From: an archaeon
GTDB taxonomy: Archaea; Thermoproteota; Nitrososphaeria; Nitrososphaerales; JACAEJ01
Direction of reading: 5' to 3'
Assembly: GCA_024256265.1 (NCBI GenBank)
Contig: JACGUK010000009.1
Coordinates: 1-31,969, forward strand
DNA: 31,969 nucleotides
The notes under the pieces are model-generated. The model was not told the origin of the DNA and did not search any database. It saw nothing but the letters and a program-made list of their open reading frames with translations. Positions 24,415-31,608 of this stretch are shown here, in pieces. Each line of letters begins with the position of its first letter. The first letter of the stretch is position 1. Both the position numbers and the translations under genes were made by a program.

Positions 24415-25023
24415 ATGAAATCATTGTTTGGGCAAAGAAGGAAAAAAATTTTATTAGTTGCGATAATAATCGCGCTATTATTTGTTATAACTATTATCTT
24501 ATACTATAGCGTAGAAGCTTCGATCATAAGCTTAGAGGGAGTTATCGAGACTATAAAAGGCATGGGCTATGCTGGAGCATTTGTATCTGGCTTTCTTGCA
24601 ACAAGTACACTATTCTTGTCCGTCTTTCCATCCTACATAATAATACCATTGTTGGTTGGTGTTGCTTCTCTCAACCCATTGCTAGTCGGGATTCTTGCTG
24701 GATTGGGTGCAGGGTTAGGTCAGTACCTTCATTACTATATTGGAGTAGGAGGGAGGTATGTCTTGTCTGAGAAGAGAAGAGAGAGTTTAGCCAAGTGGCG
24801 CCCTAGATTAGAGAAGTATGGTTTATGGTTGATATTGGCATTTGCTATGACTCCTTTGACTCCTGACGATCTGATCTGGATACCTCTTGGGCTTATAGGA
24901 TACCCAAAGATGAGGGCTCTATCGGCTGCTATAACTGGAAAGATAATCTTAAACTTATTTTATGCTTATGCTGGATACTATGGATGGCGTACAATAGAGG
25001 ATTTATTAAACAGCATACTTTAA
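24415..25023 (+). CDS. VTT/DedA-like integral membrane protein
   Basis: 202 aa, starting 1 nt after the serA stop. A basic N-terminus (KSLFGQRRKK) leads into a first membrane helix (about 12-32). Further hydrophobic segments follow, with GYAGAFVSGFLATSTLFLSVFPS, VGILAGLGAGLGQYLHYYIG, and a re-entrant-like MTPLTPDDLIWIPLGLIGY. The Pro-rich turn and G-x-x-x-G-x-x-x-G repeat match the SNARE-associated/VTT (DedA, TMEM41B) group, whose members move lipids or their carriers across membranes. Assignment is by pattern; function is unproven. Confidence 0.75.
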   Translation: MKSLFGQRRKKILLVAIIIALLFVITIILYYSVEASIISLEGVIETIKGMGYAGAFVSGFLATSTLFLSVFPSYIIIPLLVGVASLNPLLVGILAGLGAGLGQYLHYYIGVGGRYVLSEKRRESLAKWRPRLEKYGLWLILAFAMTPLTPDDLIWIPLGLIGYPKMRALSAAITGKIILNLFYAYAGYYGWRTIEDLLNSIL

Positions 25024-25071
25024 AATTTAGAAAAAGGTTTATCAATGATCAAGAATTAGGCTGATTCTATC

Positions 25072-25512
25072 ATGTATAAGTATGTTAACGAAGCTTGGCA
25101 GAAGATTTGGAAGGAGAAGCCTGAGAGCATAAGAGAGAGAGCCATAGCATGGAGGAAAGAACCAGCTATAGTTAGAGTTGAAAACCCATCTAGAATAGAT
25201 AAAGCGAGAAGATTAGGATACAAAGCAAAGCAAGGATTCATAGTAGTTCGTGTTAGAGTTGGAAGGGGAGGGATGAGGAAAATTAGACCAAAGGCTGGTA
25301 GAAGACCAAAGCATCTTGGAACTGTGAAGATAAAGGCTAATGTTAGCTATCGTGAAGTGGCAGAGAGAAGAGTATCTAAAAGATATCCTAACCTTAAGGT
25401 TCTTAATTCATACTTTTTATATAGAGATGGGAAGTATGCTTGGTACGAAGTAATCCTAGTAGACCTTAACCATCCAGCTATAGCTAATGAATTCCAAAAT
25501 CTTAAGACTTAA
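25072..25512 (+). CDS. rpl15e: Ribosomal protein eL15
   Basis: 146 aa. KYVNEAWQKIWKEKPES..RERAIAWRKEPAIVRVENPSR, then GYKAKQGFIVVRVRVGRGGMRKIRPK and GRRPKHLGTVKIKANVSYREVAERRVSKRYPNLKVLNSYF are diagnostic of archaeal/eukaryotic eL15, a large-subunit protein wrapped in 23S rRNA. It lacks the C-terminal extension of eukaryotic forms, as is usual in archaea. It stands 48 nt after the VTT gene, with AAAAAGGTTT giving a possible promoter upstream of the ATG. Confidence 0.96.
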   Translation: MYKYVNEAWQKIWKEKPESIRERAIAWRKEPAIVRVENPSRIDKARRLGYKAKQGFIVVRVRVGRGGMRKIRPKAGRRPKHLGTVKIKANVSYREVAERRVSKRYPNLKVLNSYFLYRDGKYAWYEVILVDLNHPAIANEFQNLKT

Positions 25513-25540
25513 TAAAAGAAGAATCATCTTATCTTACGAA

Positions 25541-26299
25541 TTATAAAACTGAAAATAGATTTAAGATTCCATGACAAGTGCAAGAAGTACCAATAGCTAG
25601 GCTGTAAGGTCTCTCAATATGCTCAATGCTCGATAAAAATGATGTGAGCTCTTCTCCTCTGAAGCATCCTACATCACGCTGGAGTTTATGGCTAATAAGA
25701 ATTTTTGATATTTTTACCTTATTCCAATTAGCATGCTCCAATACTTTATACATAGGACCTGCTTTTGGCTTGCCAGTAGTTGGACAGAACTCTATTGGCT
25801 GATCACAAGGAATTTTACAAAAACTTCCTTTTGGCATGTAGCTTGTTATTATTATTCCTGAATCCTCATCACAATAAATAACCATGCTCTTTGGAATATC
25901 ATCCAACACCTCTCTTACCAATCTCGAATCAAATTTTATTTTAAAGTCCTTATCTTCAAGCCATCTCTTGACCAATTTTCCTGCTAGATGACCAGGTATA
26001 GCAGGGACTATGTAATCTGGTGTTGCCTTTTTTAGAAAATCTTTTAAAAATTTCACAGCATCACAGACAAAAAATTTAACATTATTAGCCTTAACGCTCA
26101 TGGCTTCATCTAAATCTATCCCATTCACTCTCTCATCTGCAAACTTGCTTGCTTTACAATCAGGAATCTCATCAATTAGTATGATTTTTGCAAGAGATTC
26201 TTTTGCTGAGATCAATGCCTCTGTACCGAAGTGTCCGCCACCAGCTATTACGATCAATTTATCCTTAAGAGCGTTTGGCATTGCTAAATTTTTAATCAT
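25541..26299 (-). CDS. Cysteine-rich Rossmann-fold protein of unknown function
   Basis: 252 aa. The N-terminus, KLIVIAGGGHFGTEALISAK (about 14-33), is a dinucleotide-binding Gly-rich loop, followed by IILIDEIPDCKAS with an acid at the end of strand 2. The middle (about 90-120) has TPDYIVPAIPGHLAGKLV. The second half carries SFCKIPCDQPIEFCPTTGKP, DVGCFRGEEL and GTSCTCHGILN, that is seven cysteines that could bind an iron-sulfur cluster or zinc. I know no named family for the whole; a redox or dehydrogenase-like role is inference. It is convergent with eL15 and divergent from the next membrane protein. Confidence 0.65.
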   Translation of the reverse strand: MIKNLAMPNALKDKLIVIAGGGHFGTEALISAKESLAKIILIDEIPDCKASKFADERVNGIDLDEAMSVKANNVKFFVCDAVKFLKDFLKKATPDYIVPAIPGHLAGKLVKRWLEDKDFKIKFDSRLVREVLDDIPKSMVIYCDEDSGIIITSYMPKGSFCKIPCDQPIEFCPTTGKPKAGPMYKVLEHANWNKVKISKILISHKLQRDVGCFRGEELTSFLSSIEHIERPYSLAIGTSCTCHGILNLFSVL

Positions 26300-26368
26300 A
26301 AAGCGTTAATAAAAACTGTTCTAATCATTAGTATTTTATAGCCTCTTATTAATAAAATATATGAGAAT

Positions 26369-26671
26369 ATGGGAGAAAGAGCAAAGATCACCCTTAGTTC
26401 ATTGTTAGGCTTATCATTAGCTCTATTACTCATAACCATAATGCCTCCATTATCACAAGAAGCTGCATATTCATGGGATGATTTTGGTAAAGTGCCAGCA
26501 TTCATAGAGGATTTGACAAAAGGTGATTCTAACCAGATGATAGATATAGTTCAGCCTAATTCTTCATATCTGATCCAATCTCCTGCTCTAATCAATTTAG
26601 CTTTGACTTTAGTGTTTGCGCTATTTTTCAGCTCTATATTGTTCCTGAGTATTAAGATGAAGTTAAAGTAA
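26369..26671 (+). CDS. Small membrane protein, unknown
   Basis: 100 aa. A first membrane helix (about 8-27, LSSLLGLSLALLLITIMPP) could be a signal anchor. The loop (28-72, about 45 residues, acidic, WDDFGKVPAFIEDL) should lie outside, and a second helix (about 73-94) ends in KMKLK. The positively charged tail after helix 2 and the GERAK start suggest both ends inside. No family is recognised. TTTTATAG about 30 nt before the ATG can be its TATA box. It is followed after 49 nt by the CPBP protease in the same direction. Confidence 0.6.
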   Translation: MGERAKITLSSLLGLSLALLLITIMPPLSQEAAYSWDDFGKVPAFIEDLTKGDSNQMIDIVQPNSSYLIQSPALINLALTLVFALFFSSILFLSIKMKLK

Positions 26672-26720
26672 TTGTAAAAGATTTAAACTGAATGATTACA
26701 TTTATTGATTAGAGTAATAA

Positions 26721-27671
26721 GTGTCATTAATAAAAGACCAAATCAACTATAGTAAGTTTTCAAAGATTTTTGCCTTAGCTTACATTGTACTGGTTTTATT
26801 ACTTATAGGTTTGATGGTCCTCTCTTTTCCACTAGGTTTATACATAGTCTTCAATACAGATTTAGGAAGAAATGCAAATATCATTGTTAAAGAGCTATTC
26901 ATTGTTCTTTGGTTCATTTATTTGTTTCTTTTTATCAAAGCTATTCGAGGGCCTCTCTTACCATTAAATAGAGTTCCAAGATCGTCTCTAAACTATGGAC
27001 TTAAATCCATCTTCAATAATACTTTATCTACGTTAGCTGTAACTTTCTCAGCTCTATTATTGATCACTGCTCTCATAACAATACTACAAGAAAGTGCAGG
27101 TATTGGAACAGGCTCCCTTCCTGAGATAGACCCAATTTTGATGTTTGTATCAGACTCTATTGCTCCTATAGAGGAAGAGATAATTTTTAGAGTGGCTATT
27201 ATTGGGACAGTAGCTATTCTTCTTTTATTTATAAGAAGAGCTCATTTTAATCCCTTAAAAGTCCTATGGCATCCAGCTAAGTATATTTCAGAGCTAGGAA
27301 AAAAGGCAGATGTGAAGGTTATCTACTTTTTCATCCTCATCAGTGGAGCATTGTTTGGCTATGCTCACATAGCATTTGGGGCTGGATGGGAGATTGGTAA
27401 AGTAACGACGAGCTCTTTAGCAGGTATTATCTTAGGCTTGATCTACTTCTTCTATGGCTTTCCTGGAGCAGTTTTGCTTCACTGGTCTTTCAACTACTTT
27501 TTGGATTCACTTTACTATTTTGAGATTGCTGTAAGAGAGAGTAGTCTTTCTTACTTTACTGATATTGTTATAATTATCGTTGGATTATCATCTATTTTAT
27601 TCCTTTTAATTTATGCTATTCAAAAGATTAAGACTCATAAGCTTGGCGGAGAAACTAAAATATACCGATGA
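26721..27671 (+). CDS. CPBP-family intramembrane metalloprotease (CAAX/Abi-like)
   Basis: 316 aa, GTG start, about eight membrane segments. Motif 1 is IAPIEEEIIFRVAI (E-E-x-x-x-R, first Glu pair catalytic), motif 2 is GALFGYAHIAFG (F-x-x-x-H) and motif 3 is GAVLLHWSFNYFLDS (H-x-x-x-N). These three are the defining set of CPBP (CAAX prenyl protease Rce1-like) enzymes. Archaeal substrates are unknown. The spacing between motifs 1 and 2 is long (about 55 residues, including a basic loop). It may form an operon with the small membrane protein before it. Confidence 0.9.
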   Translation: MSLIKDQINYSKFSKIFALAYIVLVLLLIGLMVLSFPLGLYIVFNTDLGRNANIIVKELFIVLWFIYLFLFIKAIRGPLLPLNRVPRSSLNYGLKSIFNNTLSTLAVTFSALLLITALITILQESAGIGTGSLPEIDPILMFVSDSIAPIEEEIIFRVAIIGTVAILLLFIRRAHFNPLKVLWHPAKYISELGKKADVKVIYFFILISGALFGYAHIAFGAGWEIGKVTTSSLAGIILGLIYFFYGFPGAVLLHWSFNYFLDSLYYFEIAVRESSLSYFTDIVIIIVGLSSILFLLIYAIQKIKTHKLGGETKIYR

Positions 27672-27775
27672 TCTTGGAAAGAGGGATGATGTAAGATTTT
27701 AGATTATCTACACTAAAAGTTTTTGATAGAATAGTTTAACATTAACCTTATGCATAGGTTTGCTGTGCTGTAAAA

Positions 27776-28297
27776 ATGTGTATTTTGGGCAAAAGTGAGC
27801 TTGTGAAGCTGATTGAAAGGTATAAGTGCATATACCCCTTCGATCTTGAACTAGTAGATGGAGATGGCTACGTCTTAACAGTCAAGGAAGAGACTACATT
27901 GAACTACCTTGAGCATAAGAATCTTATCTCTTATGAAATTGTATTCACACTGCCTGGATATGTTGCTCATTTAACTGCCAAGAGCAAGTATGGTAGAATA
28001 GGTCTATCTTTTCTAAATGCAGCAAAGGTTCATAGCGGGTTCGTGGGAAGACTTGCTCTTGAACTTGTCAACCTTAGCAACGATAGGAAACCTATAACCA
28101 TCAAAAGAGGTGATCCATTAATGCATATAGAATTTATGACAAGGATGGGTGATCCTAGTCCTTATACTGGAGCTTATATGTTCCAATATATGAACGATGA
28201 AGAAGTGAGGCTATACATGAATCTATTGTCCAATGATTTTAAAGACCTTTACACTAATTTGAAGAGCTTGGCTGAAAATAGGCTAGGAAGAGTATAA
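27776..28297 (+). CDS. dcd: dCTP deaminase / dUTPase family protein
   Basis: 173 aa. The family core is at TAKSKYGRIGLSFLNAAKV (S-x-x-R-x-G), HSGFVGRLALELVNLSNDR (G-F-x-G-x-L-x-L-E, catalytic Glu) and ITIKRGDPLMHIEFMTR (I-x-x-G). The N-terminal ILGKSELVKLIERY and YPFDLELVDGDGYVLT replace the I-x-P-x-S-Y-D-L-R of standard dCTP deaminase, so the N-terminus has drifted. The chain has no typical P-loop-like dUTPase C-terminal tail. It may be a dCTP deaminase, a bifunctional enzyme or an altered member. Confidence 0.8.
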   Translation: MCILGKSELVKLIERYKCIYPFDLELVDGDGYVLTVKEETTLNYLEHKNLISYEIVFTLPGYVAHLTAKSKYGRIGLSFLNAAKVHSGFVGRLALELVNLSNDRKPITIKRGDPLMHIEFMTRMGDPSPYTGAYMFQYMNDEEVRLYMNLLSNDFKDLYTNLKSLAENRLGRV

Positions 28298-28343
28298 ATT
28301 ATTAGGAAAACGATTTTAAAGAATGAATCTATTTTAAATAGGG

Positions 28344-28907
28344 ATGACAAGCGGGTTTAATGAAGATGGTAAATCAGCTGGTAAGGCTGAGGAGCAGATA
28401 AGAGAAGCAAGGATGCTTGCTTCAAGACTTCAAAGAGCAATAAACACAGGTCGTTCAACATTAAATAAAATGAGAGAAGTAGACAAACTTGTTAGTCATC
28501 ACTTGACCACAAAGACAGCATCTAATCTTCAAATCATAGACAATCTTGTAAAAGAAGCTCGAAGTGAAACCATAAAAGAGGAGTTCAACAAAATCTACAT
28601 AAAACTTCTCGATCTTTTTAACGAATTTAAGCTCATAGAGGACAAGGGATATGGAACAATGGTCAGATCAGGAGGGATGGTAGACGTGAATAGACTGAAC
28701 GATTTGATAGATGTTGACACAGATTTATTGAGCATAGTTACTTTACTTTATGAATTTGTTAAGAAAATGTCATTAAAGAAATCTGCCAATGTCAATGAGC
28801 GTGAAGAAATTCTGCATGTATTAGATGATATAGTTTTAGCTTTAAGAAGGCGTAATGAAATAGTAAGAACGGCTGTTCAAAGAAGAGTGAAGAGAAGTCA
28901 GCTTTAG
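28344..28907 (+). CDS. Helical hypothetical protein
   Basis: 187 aa, predicted by eye as almost all helix. Acidic N-terminus, then EEQIREARMLASRLQRA, NTGRSTLNKMREVDKLVSHH, LQIIDNLVKEARSETIKEEF and a basic tail RRNEIVRTAVQRRVKRSQ. No family is recognised and no membrane segment is present. The basic C-terminus may contact nucleic acid; that is inference. It stands 46 nt after the dCTP deaminase-like gene in the same direction, with TTTTAAA just before. Confidence 0.55.
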   Translation: MTSGFNEDGKSAGKAEEQIREARMLASRLQRAINTGRSTLNKMREVDKLVSHHLTTKTASNLQIIDNLVKEARSETIKEEFNKIYIKLLDLFNEFKLIEDKGYGTMVRSGGMVDVNRLNDLIDVDTDLLSIVTLLYEFVKKMSLKKSANVNEREEILHVLDDIVLALRRRNEIVRTAVQRRVKRSQL

Positions 28908-28963
28908 ATTTATTGAGGTTACGTTTAAATTACTGTAAAGGTCAACAAGATTTTGTATTATCA

Positions 28964-29000
28964 AAAAGTAATACTTTTATACTATAAGGTTATACTTTTA
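28964..29000 (+). promoter_or_regulatory. Operator/promoter of VapBC pair 2
   Basis: AAAAGTA-A-TACTTTT (28964-28978) is a perfect 7-bp inverted repeat with one central base, and a half-site TATACTTTTA is repeated at 28991-29000, immediately before the antitoxin ATG at 29003. AbrB-type antitoxins bind such AT-rich repeats. TATACTTTTA and TACTATAAGG may also be the TATA box. Confidence 0.5.
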
Positions 29001-29002
29001 AT

Positions 29003-29260
29003 ATGTTAAGGTTAAAGAGTAAAGTAGGGCCCAAGGGTCAGGCTGTAATCCCTAAGGAAATAAGGGATATGCTTGGAATCAAGCCAGGCTCTGAAGTTAT
29101 CTTTGAAGTTAAAGGAGATGAAGTAGTTGTCAAGCCATTAAAAAATTGGTCTAGTGTTGCTGAGTTGGCGCAATCAATCCCTACTACACTAAAGATTAGG
29201 GAAGATAAGAGCCTTAAACAGATAATTCTTTCTGAGGTTCTTGAGAGATGGTCTACTTAG
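29003..29260 (+). CDS. AbrB-family antitoxin (SpoVT-AbrB domain)
   Basis: 85 aa. KSKVGPKGQAVIPKEIRDMLGIKPGSEVIFEVKGDEVVVKP is the swapped-hairpin AbrB/SpoVT domain (about 4-46): G-x-V-I-P-K-x-I-R and L-x-I-x-P-G-x-x-V. The C-terminal part, with SVAELAQSIPTTLKI, is the toxin-binding tail. It overlaps the PIN gene by 13 bp. AbrB-type antitoxins with VapC toxins are common in archaea. Confidence 0.9.
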   Translation: MLRLKSKVGPKGQAVIPKEIRDMLGIKPGSEVIFEVKGDEVVVKPLKNWSSVAELAQSIPTTLKIREDKSLKQIILSEVLERWST

Positions 29261-29655
29261 ACTCAAACATCTTTCTCTATACAATCCTTTACGATTCAAA
29301 ATTAAACCCAAAGGCAAAAAAGGCAGTTAGTATATTGAGTAGTGTAGAAGAAGGAAGGATTAAGGGTACTAGCTCTCTTCTTACTTGGGATGAAGTGGTA
29401 TGGGTGGCCTGGAAGCTTGTTGGTTATGAATATGCCTTAAAGGCCAGCGCCTCTATACTGAGAATGCCTAACATGAACTTTGTTGGTGTTGATGAAAGAG
29501 TAATCCTTAAGGCTCATGAGTTGGTTGAGAGGTACAAGCTGAAGCCAAGAGATGCCATCCATATTTCAACAGCTTTACTGATAGGTGAAAAGGAAATAAT
29601 TAGTGATGATGAAGAATTCGATGTAGTAAAGGGCATCAAAAGAATACCTCTTTAG
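29248..29655 (+). CDS. VapC-type PIN-domain toxin (ribonuclease)
   Basis: 135 aa. Acidic PIN residues: D5 (VYLDSNIFLY), E49 (SLLTWDEVVW), D102 (LKPRDAIHISTALL) and D120/D121 (EIISDDEEFD). ATG at 29248 inside the end of the antitoxin gene, with GAGGTTCTTGAGAG as ribosome-binding region. Together with the AbrB protein it is a complete toxin-antitoxin pair, and it is not closely alike to pair 1 at 18.4 kb. Confidence 0.9.
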   Translation: MVYLDSNIFLYTILYDSKLNPKAKKAVSILSSVEEGRIKGTSSLLTWDEVVWVAWKLVGYEYALKASASILRMPNMNFVGVDERVILKAHELVERYKLKPRDAIHISTALLIGEKEIISDDEEFDVVKGIKRIPL

Positions 29656-29779
29656 CTTGTGCATAACAATTATGAAAGTTTTCTGTAGCTTTGAGAAATG
29701 TTTTATTGATCCTTGTTGGCTCGAAATGATGCTACTCTAGAAAATCTGTTTAATTTCCTTTTTGAGTAGTTTTAGGAGT

Positions 29780-29799
29780 TGGTGCGGGGGGTGGGATTT
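29780..29799 (-). other. tRNA 3'-end-like fragment (possible att remnant)
   Basis: On the minus strand AAATCCCACCCCCCGCACCA reads like the second half of a T-loop, T-stem, acceptor 3' strand and CCA end of a tRNA. No matching GCGGGGG acceptor 5' strand, anticodon or D arm is found in the flank. A second partial match, TCGATTCAAATCGCACCA (29864-29847), lies 48 nt away. The fragment sits exactly where the AT-rich chromosome gives way to the GC-rich helicase block. The rest of the 29656-29883 gap holds nothing else I can support. Confidence 0.45.
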
Positions 29800-29883
29800 C
29801 GGCTCTAATTTACCGGTAGATTCAAAGGAGATCGAGAGTTAGGGTCTGGTGCGATTTGAATCGAAATGTTCCGGCCTCTAGCG

Positions 29884-31101
29884 TCAAGAGGTTCGCGAGA
29901 ATCTTCTGCCCCTGGTTCCGGGCTGTCCTCTGCGCTGCCTGCGGCTTCCTCTTAACCTCTTCCTCCAGTCTTCTTCTCTTGACGTTCGTACCCTGCTTAA
30001 CTTCTTTCTCCCAGGCAAAGGTTTGGGCGGTCTGGGCCCGAACGAGTGGGTTATTTCCTTGATGGATATCTTCGTTCTTGACCTTATTCTTTGTAGGTCT
30101 TGCTGTTCCTGCCCTGTTACTAGGGTTATGGCTGTCCCTGTTCCGCCGGCTCTCGCCGTCCTTCCTATCCTGTGAAAGTAAAGCAGCGGGTATCGGGGTA
30201 CGTCATAGTTGATCACGTGGGTTACCTGGGGTACGTCTATCCCTCTTGCCGCTACGTCCGTTGCCACCAGCAGAATTCTTCCTCCTTCCCTGAAACGTCT
30301 CATCGCTAGGTCTCTCTGCGACTGCCTCAAATCTCCATGCAAGGACAGCGCAGGGTATCCATCCCGCTTCAGCCTTTCACCCAGGTTGCTCGCCATCACT
30401 TTGGTGTTGCAGAAGATGATTGCCTGCTTTACCTTAAAATGGTCCAGAAGCCAGCGTAAGGTTTCAATCTTCTCCTTCCTCTGCACGTTGATGTAAAACT
30501 GGTCTATCCTTTCTAGTCCGATCTCCCTTTCGCTGAGGAGGATCTTGACCGGGTTCTTCAGATGTCTTTGGGCTAGCTCAATAATTTCAGGGGGCATCGT
30601 GGCCGAGAAGAGGCTGGTCTGCCTGTCCCTAGGCGTTTGGGCAAGTATGAACTCCACGTCATCCAGGAAGCCCATGTCGAGCATCGTGTCGGCTTCATCG
30701 AGCACCACGATTCTAGCGGAGTCGAGGCTGAAGGTCTTTCTCCTAAGGTGGTCTATCAGCCTGCCCGGTGTCCCAACCACGATGTGAACCGGCCTCTTGA
30801 AGATGTTAATCTGCACAGTTATGCCCTGACCACCATAGATTGCCGCCACCCTTGCCCCCAAATACTTGCCAAACCTCTTTATCTCTCCAGCCACCTGGAC
30901 CGCCAGTTCTCGGGTCGGCGCAAGCACCAATCCTTGCACCTCTGCTCTGCGGGTATCCATCTTCTCGAGCATAGGCAGAGAGTACGCAGCAGTCTTTCCA
31001 GTGCCGCTATGAGCCTGCCCTATTACATCCCTTCCCTCCAAAAGAGGCTGTATGGCTCGAGCTTGTATGGGGAAAAGTTCCCTGAACCCCATTTCATCCA
31101 C
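29884..31101 (-). CDS. DEAD-box RNA helicase (5' end apparently frameshifted)
   Basis: 405 aa from GTG 31101. All core motifs are present: Q-motif GFRELFPIQ, I AHSGTGKT, Ia PTRELA, GG, Ib GTPGRLIDH, II DEAD, III SAT, IV IIFCNTK, V ARGIDVPQVTHVINYD, VI HRIGRTARAG. A basic Arg-rich tail follows (about 345-405). The true N-terminus is longer: in the same frame upstream the strand reads INQFDELHLSPEIIRAVDEM, the normal Q-motif approach. That frame has no ATG before a stop at 31188-31186. A well-placed AGGAG and ATG (31189) lie one base out of frame. RNA unwinding and remodelling, CsdA/DeaD-like. Confidence 0.93.
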   Translation of the reverse strand: MDEMGFRELFPIQARAIQPLLEGRDVIGQAHSGTGKTAAYSLPMLEKMDTRRAEVQGLVLAPTRELAVQVAGEIKRFGKYLGARVAAIYGGQGITVQINIFKRPVHIVVGTPGRLIDHLRRKTFSLDSARIVVLDEADTMLDMGFLDDVEFILAQTPRDRQTSLFSATMPPEIIELAQRHLKNPVKILLSEREIGLERIDQFYINVQRKEKIETLRWLLDHFKVKQAIIFCNTKVMASNLGERLKRDGYPALSLHGDLRQSQRDLAMRRFREGGRILLVATDVAARGIDVPQVTHVINYDVPRYPLLYFHRIGRTARAGGTGTAITLVTGQEQQDLQRIRSRTKISIKEITHSFGPRPPKPLPGRKKLSRVRTSREEDWRKRLRGSRRQRRGQPGTRGRRFSRTS

Positions 31102-31156
31102 GGCTCTGATAATCTCTGGACTAAGATGTAGCTCGTCAAACTGGTTTATCAGAACA

Positions 31157-31189
31157 TCACCAATTCTTACATACCTTCTCGACGGTCAT
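31157..31189 (-). pseudogene. Detached 5' start of the DEAD-box helicase gene (+1 frameshift)
   Basis: ATG at 31189 is preceded by AGGAGATAAAT, the best ribosome-binding site of the operon, yet its frame reads MTVEKVCKNW and stops at 31157. The helicase frame, open from 31185 without a standard start, continues the Q-motif helix. Removing one base between about 31175 and 31160 would join ATG to the full helicase. This could be a sequencing/assembly error, a recent inactivating insertion, or a site of +1 recoding. Only the error or mutation reading is supported by known precedent here. Confidence 0.6.
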
Positions 31190-31191
31190 AT

Positions 31192-31353
31192 TTATCTCCT
31201 CAGGAGCTTTTGATGTTTCTTCCAGTCAGCTAGATACATTGGACACTTCATCTTATCTTTACATTTCTTGCATTCAGGGCGAATACTCGTCCAATACCGT
31301 CTGCATGGAAGATTCGACGGAGCTTTCGAAACCTTTTCTGACAATGTCTTCAC
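31192..31353 (-). CDS. Small four-cysteine (zinc-finger-like) protein
   Basis: 53 aa from GTG 31353: KTLSEKVSKAPSNLPCRRYW, then TSIRPECKKCKDKMKCPMYL and a basic tail ending in KLLRR. The cysteines C17, C28, C31 and C37 (C-x10-CxxC-x5-C) can hold a zinc ion. The chain is rich in Lys/Arg, as in small RNA- or DNA-binding zinc ribbons. It lies 15 nt after the TRAM gene, and its TAA overlaps the ribosome-binding region of the helicase ATG (31189), so all three genes are one operon. No named family is recognised. Confidence 0.7.
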   Translation of the reverse strand: MKTLSEKVSKAPSNLPCRRYWTSIRPECKKCKDKMKCPMYLADWKKHQKLLRR

Positions 31354-31368
31354 GCTGTGTATAATGAT

Positions 31369-31608
31369 TTAGGTTGTTGAACGAACTATTTCTGCATTGG
31401 CAAACCTTTCCCCGACTCGTGTGACCCTAATCTTAATATGCTGTCCAGCTCTTGCCCCTGAGACGAAGATGACGAATCCCTGAATTCTCGCTATACCATC
31501 ACCCCTCCTACTCACCTCAGAGATGTCAACCTCATATTCCTTACCTACCTCTACAGGCTTGGGTCTGAAGCCACTTGGCCGATAATCTCCTCTTCGTTCG
31601 TAGCCCAA
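31369..31608 (-). CDS. TRAM-domain RNA-binding protein
   Basis: 79 aa, TTG start. A short N-terminal arm (GYERRGDYRPSGFRPKP) precedes the TRAM domain VEVGKEYEVDISEVSRRGDGIARIQGFVIFVSGARAGQHIKIRV (about 19-65), with G-D-G-I-A-R and F-V. Stand-alone TRAM proteins of this length in methanogens and haloarchaea are RNA chaperones induced in the cold. It is the first gene of TRAM, Cys4 protein, DEAD-box helicase, a plausible RNA-structure-relaxing set. No upstream ribosome-binding site is obvious. Confidence 0.9.
   Translation of the reverse strand: MGYERRGDYRPSGFRPKPVEVGKEYEVDISEVSRRGDGIARIQGFVIFVSGARAGQHIKIRVTRVGERFANAEIVRSTT

Noticed and set aside
29780..29880. A complete tRNA gene, possibly with an intron, at the left edge of the helicase block
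   Set aside because: Only a 3'-end-like fragment is visible; no acceptor 5' strand (GCGGGGG), D arm or anticodon arm could be built in the surrounding bases.
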